From positions 165,724-229,723 of the forward strand of contig NZ_JAYGIN010000017.1 in NCBI RefSeq assembly GCF_034931005.1: 64,000 nt of DNA. Direction: 5' to 3'. A model generated the notes under the pieces. It was given only the letters and a program-made list of their open reading frames with translations. It ran no database searches and had not been told where the DNA came from. The DNA is from Arcicella sp034931005. Its GTDB lineage: Bacteria; Bacteroidota; Bacteroidia; Cytophagales; Spirosomataceae. Position numbers and translations under genes: made by a program. This document shows positions 58,746 through 64,000 of this stretch, in pieces (position 1 is the stretch's first letter; every line of letters starts with the position of its first letter).

Positions 58746-59411
58746 ATGAAAAGTTATCATAAATTATTAACTGACAATAAAATTTGGGCTAAAGAGCGTT
58801 TGGAATTAGATGAGGATTATTTTACAAATCTTGCCAAAGACCAAAAACCACAATTTCTTTGGATAGGCTGTGCCGATAGCCGTGTTCCTGCCGAAGAAGT
58901 AACAAATACCCAACCTGGAGAAGTTTTTGTACATAGAAATGTTGCCAATATGGTAGTTCATACAGATATGAATTTATTATCTGTTTTGCAATATGCAGTA
59001 GAAGTATTAAAAGTAAAACACGTAATTGTGTGTGGGCATTATGGTTGTGGAGGTGTGAAAGCCGCTATGGGAAATGCCGACTTAGGGCTGATTAACAAAT
59101 GGTTACGAAATATCAAAGAGGTATATGATAAGCACAATTATGAAATAAAAAGTATTTCAGATGAAGACAAACGTTTTGATAGATTAGTGGAATTGAATGT
59201 AGAAGAGCAGGTGAAAAACTTATCAAAAACTTCTATTATTCAACGTGCATGGGCAAACCGTAGTTTACCTCATTTACATGGTTGGGTTTTTGATATGAAA
59301 ACAGGTCTAATCAAAGAAATTATGAATATTCCAGCAGGTTCTGAAGTTGATGATATTTTTAGATATGAATTTCACACAAAGGAAGCCGTTTCTAATAGTT
59401 CAATTCAATAA
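58746..59411 (+). CDS. can: Beta-class carbonic anhydrase
   Basis: The 221-residue protein has the complete beta-type zinc site: WIGCADSRVPAEE (Cys42, with the Asp44-Arg46 dyad) and VIVCGHYGCGGVKAAMG (His98, Cys101). It interconverts CO2 and bicarbonate. No signal peptide is present, so it is cytosolic. That fits supply of bicarbonate or CO2 to carboxylases next to the importers. It follows the second SulP gene in the same direction. A hairpin with G-U pairs follows it at 59493. Confidence 0.96.
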   Translation: MKSYHKLLTDNKIWAKERLELDEDYFTNLAKDQKPQFLWIGCADSRVPAEEVTNTQPGEVFVHRNVANMVVHTDMNLLSVLQYAVEVLKVKHVIVCGHYGCGGVKAAMGNADLGLINKWLRNIKEVYDKHNYEIKSISDEDKRFDRLVELNVEEQVKNLSKTSIIQRAWANRSLPHLHGWVFDMKTGLIKEIMNIPAGSEVDDIFRYEFHTKEAVSNSSIQ

Positions 59412-59492
59412 TTGACAAGCAGAGATTTGGATTCAGTTAGGCATTAGTGTAACCACATCAACTAATATTAACGAATATAAATCTTAAAAATT

Positions 59493-59521
59493 AGGTCGTA
59501 AGTATTAAATGCTTATGACCT
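59493..59521. terminator. Hairpin between convergent carbonic anhydrase and Nudix regulator genes
   Basis: AGGTCGTAAGTA (59493-59504) pairs with TGCTTATGACCT (59510-59521) over 12 bp with two G-U pairs and a 5-nt loop. The U-run is weak. Confidence 0.55.
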
Positions 59522-59537
59522 GATTTCTACGATTATC

Positions 59538-60290
59538 TTACTTCTCTTTCTGCATTTCATTGTATTTGTTCTTATCAAAACGATACAAATACGCTGCTTT
59601 ATGAGCCCCACCAGTCCAATGTTTATCCAATCTTTCTAAAATCCCCAAGCTCAACATTTTCCTCTGAAAATTGGTACGTTGTAATTTTTTGCCTAAAATA
59701 GTTTCGTATAAACTTTGTAAATCATTCATCGTAAATGATTCGGGCATTAAATTAAATACCGCCAATTTTAAATCAAGCATCATTCGTAAAGATTCAAGGG
59801 CTTTTTCAATAATACTTTTATGGTCGAATGCCAAAGTTGGCATCTCGTTGATGTCAATCCAGCCACAAAAATCTGATACATCATCAGGATTTGGAATCGT
59901 ATCTTTTAGATTGAGCAAAGCATAATATCCAACCGTAACAAAGCGTTGAGTAATCCACTGATTGAGTTCTGTGGTTTTGCCTGCCGATTCATGAATATGC
60001 TTGTGGGTTTCACCAAAAGCCCTTTTCTTAGACCCAAATACACCAAATTGCTCTAAATAAATGTCTTTTATGCCTGTGCGTTCGGTCAAAACTCGCTCCA
60101 CCGCCTCTTCAATATCTTCCTCTTCTTCATTGATAAATCCTCCTGGTAAGGCATACAGTGAAGTGTTCTTGAACCGAAGTAATAAAATCTTTAATTGTCT
60201 GTTATGAAATCCAAAAATGACAATGTCAACTGAAATATTTGGTATAAATTTTTCACCTGAAAGGTCTTCATCTGTTACTTTTTTTTGCAT
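59538..60290 (-). CDS. NrtR/AraR-type regulator (Nudix domain plus winged helix)
   Basis: The 250-residue protein has a Nudix fold (about 17-150) and a C-terminal winged helix (about 165-245, DLQSLYETILGKKLQRTNFQ, RKMLSLGILERL). The Nudix box reads GGFINEEEEDIEEAVERVLT then ERTGI: the catalytic RExxEE core is replaced by RVLTER, so hydrolysis is probably lost and the domain serves as a ligand sensor. In Bacteroidota such proteins control sugar or NAD genes. It is divergent from the 60608 gene across 317 bp that contain a strong palindrome over a promoter, the likely operator. Confidence 0.88.
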   Translation of the reverse strand: MQKKVTDEDLSGEKFIPNISVDIVIFGFHNRQLKILLLRFKNTSLYALPGGFINEEEEDIEEAVERVLTERTGIKDIYLEQFGVFGSKKRAFGETHKHIHESAGKTTELNQWITQRFVTVGYYALLNLKDTIPNPDDVSDFCGWIDINEMPTLAFDHKSIIEKALESLRMMLDLKLAVFNLMPESFTMNDLQSLYETILGKKLQRTNFQRKMLSLGILERLDKHWTGGAHKAAYLYRFDKNKYNEMQKEK

Positions 60291-60471
60291 AAATTTTTGT
60301 AAAATATCAACTCTTTTTTGCTTCAGTGTTGTTTGGGTTAGGAAATTTAAAATTTAATGGAGATATATAAAATTATATTTTTGTCCCTAAAATACGTTGT
60401 TTTTACTTCTGGAAATTAAAATTAGCTTAAAAATGTCCTAAATATTTTAATCAGATTAAAAAAACTTCTAA

Positions 60472-60494
60472 TATTGTATCATATTGATACAATA
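60472..60494. promoter_or_regulatory. Candidate operator: perfect 10-bp-arm palindrome
   Basis: TATTGTATCA (60472-60481) and TGATACAATA (60485-60494) are exact inverted arms around TAT. The palindrome overlaps the -33 box of the 60608 promoter in the gap divergent from the Nudix regulator gene. The rest of the 317-bp gap is A+T-rich. Confidence 0.7.
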
Positions 60495-60513
60495 AATTAA
60501 GATATTATTTTTG
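60483..60513 (+). promoter_or_regulatory. Promoter of the 60608 gene
   Basis: ATTG (60483-60486, 3/4 match), a 19-bp spacer and a perfect -7 box TATTTTTG (60506-60513). Its -33 box lies inside the palindrome at 60472-60494, so binding there should block it. Confidence 0.65.
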
Positions 60514-60559
60514 TCTTGCTTTTATTTGAAATAACTGAGTGCATACATATATAGATTGC

Positions 60560-60590
60560 TTGGTCAGGGCGAAAGCCTTGACCAAATTTT
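60560..60590 (+). promoter_or_regulatory. Leader hairpin with GAAA tetraloop (attenuator-like)
   Basis: TTGGTCAGGGC (60560-60570) pairs with GCCTTGACCAA (60575-60585), one G-U pair, closed by GAAA and followed by ATTTTT. It lies in the leader about 18 nt before the ATG and looks like an intrinsic terminator within the mRNA leader. Confidence 0.6.
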
Positions 60591-60607
60591 TACCTAACTA
60601 CTAATTA

Positions 60608-61354
60608 ATGAACCCAATTTTACTATTATTAGGAATGTACTTTTTGTGCATTCCTTCTTCTTTTTCAGAGGTAAAAAAAGATACAATACCTCAGCGAGCC
60701 AAGTTTTCAGGAGTGATTCAGGTGACTAATAACGGGATTTCGTTAGTGCCTGCATTCTCGCTCGACCAGCCTGCTTTACTTGCATTTTTAGATGTATCCA
60801 AGAAGCGTTTTTCGTACAGTCCACAATTTTCTTATAATTATAATGCTCGTCCTTGGTTTATGAATCAATGGTTGAGATACCGATTGGTTGAAGGTAAAAA
60901 ATTGGATTTTCGGACTTCAGTAGGATATGCTTTTTTGTATAAAACAACGGAAGAATTAAAGGCAGGGAGTGCCAATGAAATCATTAAAATTGATAGAAAT
61001 GTTATTTCAGAACAACTTTTGACTTACAAAATGACGAGTAATAATAGCTTAACGCTCTCGCATTTACATGGTATTCCAACGTCGAGTGATGGTATTTCGC
61101 TTGATTTACTGACACTTGGGGCAACCTTGGGAGGAATCCGTTTGGGTAAACAATTTGAAATGACGGTATCGCCTTCTGTGTTTTATTTGAATTATACAGG
61201 TGGAAATGAAGGTGTTTTTTCAACGCAAAATATTATGATAAAAAAGCCTAAAAGTGCCTTTGGATTGTCATTTCAAGCAACCGAACCATTGATGAAAAGA
61301 AATTTAGTAGTGAAGGACTTTAACTGGAATGTAGCTTTAGTGTGCTTCTTATAA
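60608..61354 (+). CDS. Predicted secreted beta-barrel protein, family not recognised
   Basis: The 248-residue protein has a signal peptide (MNPILLLLGMYFLCIPSSFS). The remainder alternates hydrophobic and polar residues like a small outer-membrane barrel (FSGVIQVTNNGISLVPAFSL, SYSPQFSYNYNARPWFMNQW, MTVSPSVFYLNYTGGNEGVF), ending in WNVALVCFL. I cannot name the family. It has its own promoter with a palindromic operator and a leader hairpin, so its expression is closely controlled. The adjacent Nudix-type regulator is the probable controller, perhaps in response to a sugar. Confidence 0.65.
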   Translation: MNPILLLLGMYFLCIPSSFSEVKKDTIPQRAKFSGVIQVTNNGISLVPAFSLDQPALLAFLDVSKKRFSYSPQFSYNYNARPWFMNQWLRYRLVEGKKLDFRTSVGYAFLYKTTEELKAGSANEIIKIDRNVISEQLLTYKMTSNNSLTLSHLHGIPTSSDGISLDLLTLGATLGGIRLGKQFEMTVSPSVFYLNYTGGNEGVFSTQNIMIKKPKSAFGLSFQATEPLMKRNLVVKDFNWNVALVCFL

Positions 61355-61369
61355 AAACTGATTTTAAAT

Positions 61370-61409
61370 AAAAAACCTCCTAAGAATCGTAACGCTTAGG
61401 AGGTTTTTT
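61370..61409. terminator. Bidirectional terminator between convergent genes
   Basis: A perfect 15-bp stem (AAAAAACCTCCTAAG, 61370-61384, with 61395-61409) has a 10-nt loop and U-runs on both strands. It serves both the 60608 gene and nagB. Confidence 0.93.
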
Positions 61410-61414
61410 ATTTT

Positions 61415-63316
61415 TTAGAATTTCCATCTCACAAATGCTTCCATCGCTTCGTATTCTGCCAAACCTAATTGATTGTATAATTTGGCGGTGTTACTGTTTC
61501 GGTCTTCGGCACGTTGCCAAAACTCACGAGCATCCGTTCCTTGGAATGGTACGCCGTCTTTTTGAGATTGGTGTTTGAAAATACCATATCTTTTCTTCAA
61601 AACTTGGTCTGGTGACATCGGAACTACCATTTCTATTTGGTCGATGTCCCATTCTTGCCAAGCTCCTTTGTATAGCCAAACCCAACAACTATTCATGTAT
61701 TCACGATGTTTGAGTTTTTGAACGGCTTCCATAATGGCATCCAGACAAACTTTGTGCGTTCCGTGTGGGTCGGCTAAATCTCCTGCGGCATAAATCTGGT
61801 GTGGTTGAATTTCGTCGATAACATTCATCACAATTTCCACATCTTCCTTACCAATTGGGTTTTTCTGAATCGTTCCTGTTTCATAAAAAGGCATATCTAA
61901 AAAGTGAATATTTTCTTTTTTGATACCTACGTAACGGCAAGTATTTTTGGCTTCTCCTCTACGAATCAATCCTTTGATATAACGAACTTCTTCGGTATCA
62001 ATTTCTGAATCTTTTTTCGCTTTCAAAAACTTGGCTGCTTCTTTGTAAATACGGTTGGCTTTGGGATTATTTGCTTCAAATTTTTCGTTAAAGTCAACCA
62101 CAAATTCAGCAAAACGTAAGGCTTCATCATCGGCTACGGCAATGTTTCCAGAAGTCTGATAAACTACATGAACATCATGCCCTTGGTCGTGCAATCTTTG
62201 GAAAGTACCACCCATCGAAATAATGTCATCGTCGGGGTGTGGACTGAAAAGGATAACTTTTTTCTTGGCAGGATATGCTCGTTCTGGACGGTTAGAGTCG
62301 TCAGCGTTTGGTTTTCCACCAGGCCAACCCGTAATAGAATGTTGTAAGAAGTTAAATACCTCAATATTAATATCATACGCCTGACCGTAAAGGGCTAAAA
62401 GGTCAGATAAACCATTTTCGTTGTAGTCAGAATTTGTTAATTTTAATACTGGTTTATTTACTGTCAATGCTAAATGTATAACCGCTTTTTTAATCATCGG
62501 TCTGTCCCAGTTTACCGAATCAACCATCCACGGAGTACGCATACGTGTCAATTGCGAAGCCGCCGAAGTATCAATAATGAAAGATGCGTTTTCGTGCAAT
62601 TGTAAATAAGAAGCAGGAACATCAGATGAAACCTGACCTTCAACGGCACGAGCTACGTTCATGGCTTTGTGTTCACCCCAAGCACAAAGAACCACTCTTT
62701 TAGCTTCCATGATTTTCTGAACGCCCATCGTGATTGCCTTTTTAGAAACTTTGGCTAAACCACCAAAATCTCCTGCGGCATCAATTTGGGTTGTCAAATC
62801 AAGCGTCATCAAACGAGTACGAGAGTTGATAAGTGAACCTGGTTCGTTAAAACCGATGTGTCCGTTTCTGCCAATTCCTAATAGTTGAAAATCTAAACCG
62901 CCATAACGTTCAATTTGAGTTTCATAATCTTTACAAAATTCACCAATTTTATCAAGTGGTAAAGTTCCGTCTGGCAAATGCCAATTTCCTGCTGGAATAT
63001 CCACATGGTCAAATAATTGTTCCCGCATGAAACGCACATAACTCTGCACGGCATCAGCTTCCATTGGATAATATTCATCAAGGTTATAAGTTACTACATT
63101 CTGAAAACTCAAGCCTTCTTCACGGTGCATTCTAATCAGTTCAGAATATACTTTTTTAGGTGATGACCCTGTTGCCAAACCTAAAACTGCTGGTTTGTCT
63201 TCATGGGCTTTTTGGCGAATAATTGCGGCGATTTCATGAGCAATTGCTTTTGATGCTGCATCAGAATCTGCATAAATACTGGTTGGAATTCTTTCGTAAC
63301 TAATAGCTTGTTCCAT
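61415..63316 (-). CDS. nagB: Glucosamine-6-phosphate deaminase fused to a PIG-L/LmbE-like deacetylase domain
   Basis: The 633-residue protein joins two domains. Residues about 15-275 are NagB: LGLATGSSPKKVYSEL, VVTYNLDEYYPM (Asp80 catalytic) and LLGIGRNGHIGFNEPG (His153, Glu158). It turns glucosamine-6-phosphate into fructose-6-phosphate and ammonia. Residues about 350-600 are PIG-L/LmbE-like: VILFSPHPDDDIISMGG (PHPDD zinc motif at 359-363) and DLADPHGTHKVCLDA. PIG-L enzymes remove N-acetyl groups from sugars. The fusion is known in Bacteroidota and could couple deacetylation and deamination of amino sugars, which is inference. It is cytosolic, with no signal peptide. Confidence 0.93.
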   Translation of the reverse strand: MEQAISYERIPTSIYADSDAASKAIAHEIAAIIRQKAHEDKPAVLGLATGSSPKKVYSELIRMHREEGLSFQNVVTYNLDEYYPMEADAVQSYVRFMREQLFDHVDIPAGNWHLPDGTLPLDKIGEFCKDYETQIERYGGLDFQLLGIGRNGHIGFNEPGSLINSRTRLMTLDLTTQIDAAGDFGGLAKVSKKAITMGVQKIMEAKRVVLCAWGEHKAMNVARAVEGQVSSDVPASYLQLHENASFIIDTSAASQLTRMRTPWMVDSVNWDRPMIKKAVIHLALTVNKPVLKLTNSDYNENGLSDLLALYGQAYDINIEVFNFLQHSITGWPGGKPNADDSNRPERAYPAKKKVILFSPHPDDDIISMGGTFQRLHDQGHDVHVVYQTSGNIAVADDEALRFAEFVVDFNEKFEANNPKANRIYKEAAKFLKAKKDSEIDTEEVRYIKGLIRRGEAKNTCRYVGIKKENIHFLDMPFYETGTIQKNPIGKEDVEIVMNVIDEIQPHQIYAAGDLADPHGTHKVCLDAIMEAVQKLKHREYMNSCWVWLYKGAWQEWDIDQIEMVVPMSPDQVLKKRYGIFKHQSQKDGVPFQGTDAREFWQRAEDRNSNTAKLYNQLGLAEYEAMEAFVRWKF

Positions 63317-63411
63317 GTTTGTTGTAAATCAAAGATGATTCTAATTTGTTGTGTGTACTCTTGAATGAATAATTATGATAGGTATTCGGTAATATATTTC
63401 CTGTATTGGCT

Positions 63412-63612
63412 CTATTTGTTCACTACAATAATTTGTAAACCTAAATTGTCAAGGATTCTTTCTAAGGTTTTTACGGAAGGATTGGCTTTTCCGAGTTCTA
63501 TGGAGTGAATAGTTTTGATGGCAACATCGCTTTTATTGCTTAAAACTTCTTGACTAAATGAAAGTTCGTTTCTTCTTTCACGAATAATATTGCCTAATTG
63601 TTCAAGATTCAT
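63412..63612 (-). CDS. Small XRE-family HTH protein
   Basis: The 66-residue protein is a single Cro/C1-type helix-turn-helix: LGNIIRERRNELSFSQEVLS, then VAIKTIHSIELGKANPSVKT and LERILDNLGLQII. It resembles HipB-like antitoxins and single-domain regulators, but no HipA toxin gene is adjacent in the window. It lies upstream of nagB in the same direction (95 bp), so it could be cotranscribed with it or control it. Confidence 0.85.
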   Translation of the reverse strand: MNLEQLGNIIRERRNELSFSQEVLSNKSDVAIKTIHSIELGKANPSVKTLERILDNLGLQIIVVNK

Positions 63613-63643
63613 ACATATTTGAGTTATGTTGCTGATTGTTTTG

Positions 63644-63651
63644 CAAATGTA
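63644..63651 (-). promoter_or_regulatory. Candidate -7 box of the HTH gene
   Basis: The minus strand reads TACATTTG, a full match to TAnnTTTG, 32 bp before the start. No good -33 box is seen. The remainder of the gap to 63869 is A+T-rich and shows nothing else. Confidence 0.45.
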
Positions 63652-63869
63652 GTAGTAAATATTGAAATAAAAAATATCAATCGGAACTATAATTCCGATT
63701 TACTAAAAAATATGTAAAATTTTGAATCGATTTGTAAAATATTACTTAAAATGAAACGGTCAATGGGAGTAATTTGAATGAATTTATCAATAATAAAGCT
63801 TAAACTTATACTGTTTTGTGTTTTAAGAAAGGTACAATCTTACGGACTTATATACTTATTAATGCAAAA

Positions 63870-63897
63870 CCTCACCCCCGACCCCTCTCCGATGGAG
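63870..63897. repeat. Truncated GC-rich repeat hairpin
   Basis: CCTCACCCCCGACCCCTCTC leads to a stem whose right arm stops at GGAG (63894-63897). This is the typical left half of a widespread hairpin repeat whose right half would continue GAGGGG. The break coincides with the start of the probable insertion sequence. Confidence 0.6.
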
Positions 63898-63913
63898 CAG
63901 GGCTGTTAAGTTC

Positions 63914-63942
63914 TTTGATATATTGAAAATACTTTAACTTTG
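63914..63942 (+). promoter_or_regulatory. Promoter of the right-edge gene
   Basis: TTTG (63914-63917), a 17-bp spacer (slightly short) and a perfect -7 box TAACTTTG (63935-63942), about 20 bp before the ATG at 63963. Confidence 0.55.
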
Positions 63943-63962
63943 CACAAAATAAAATTTGTCAA

Positions 63963-64000
63963 ATGAGTCTATTAAGTTGTTTAAGTGTGATAAACGACCC
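63963..64000 (+). CDS. Start of a probable ISAs1-family transposase (partial)
   Basis: Only 12 codons are in the window: MSLLSCLSVIND followed by the first bases of a probable proline codon. The order L-L-x-x-L-S-x-I-x-D-P is typical of the N-terminus of ISAs1-type DDE transposases (usually continuing R). With so little sequence this rests on the motif, the well-placed promoter and the broken repeat upstream. Confidence 0.4.
   Translation, partial: MSLLSCLSVIND

Larger units (their letters stand above)
63898..64000 (+). mobile_element. Probable insertion sequence, left end (ISAs1-like; runs off right edge)
   Basis: The sequence changes character at CAGGGCTGTTAAG (63898), exactly where the repeat hairpin is cut. 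A promoter and a short coding start with the ISAs1-transposase-like opening LLSCLSVINDP follow. Only about 100 bp are visible, so the terminal repeat and family cannot be confirmed. Confidence 0.45.

Noticed and set aside
63412..63612. HipBA toxin-antitoxin module
   Set aside because: The HTH protein is HipB-like, but neither neighbour is HipA; nagB lies downstream and no ORF is seen upstream in the window.

Overview
The window is A+T-rich chromosomal DNA from a member of the Bacteroidota, most likely of the order Cytophagales (Spirosomaceae/Cytophagaceae type). Evidence: SusC/SusD pairs, BlaI-M56-TonB genes, a C-terminal type IX secretion sorting domain on a CotH protein, TonB-dependent receptors with carboxypeptidase-like N-termini, and promoters of the Bacteroidota form TTTG-N19-21-TAnnTTTG. 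The genus cannot be fixed from sequence alone.

Layout. 1-9.0 kb: a glycan region with a SusC-like receptor running off the left edge, a membrane-anchored Kelch/winged-helix regulator, and an alpha-L-fucosidase / BNR-sialidase-like / alpha-L-fucosidase group. 9.3-13.1 kb: small regulators (AraC, two LytTR proteins), a HopJ-family protein, two identical tRNA-Val genes and an orphan CoA-transferase subunit A. 13.3-18.9 kb: a probable RNA damage/repair island with a WYL regulator divergent from a PrrC-like AAA ATPase, an RlaP nucleotidyltransferase and a T4-Pnkp-like kinase-phosphatase. 19.0-23.0 kb: TonB, an M56 peptidase fused to a TonB domain, ExbD and BlaI. 23.2-38.2 kb: mostly leftward housekeeping and envelope genes (secreted RidA, TonB receptor, proA, CotH, a TolB-like/surface-antigen protein, FAD oxidoreductase, cmk). 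38.5-47.3 kb: adenine deaminase, a SusC/SusD/DUF1735 operon and an MBL hydrolase. 48.7-59.4 kb: an inorganic-carbon cluster (DabA, DabB, a DUF2490 protein, two SulP transporters, beta-carbonic anhydrase) with two small secreted acidic proteins. 59.5-63.6 kb: a Nudix-type regulator divergent from a barrel-like protein, then NagB-PIG-L and a small HTH protein. A probable ISAs1-like element begins at the right edge.

How the parts work together. The fucosidase group probably releases fucose, and perhaps sialic acid, from host or algal glycans under the nearby sensor-regulator. The carbon cluster would import and interconvert CO2/bicarbonate, presumably to feed carboxylases in a heterotroph. The RNA island pairs a possible tRNA-cleaving ATPase with end-healing enzymes, which suggests a conflict or stress system that cuts and mends RNA.

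The intergenic DNA is unusually structured. It holds many strong hairpin terminators, several long imperfect hairpins made of degenerate repeated words, a 27-bp tandem palindrome array, and two related inverted-repeat elements flanking one SulP gene. All calls come from reading the sequence; no database search was run.
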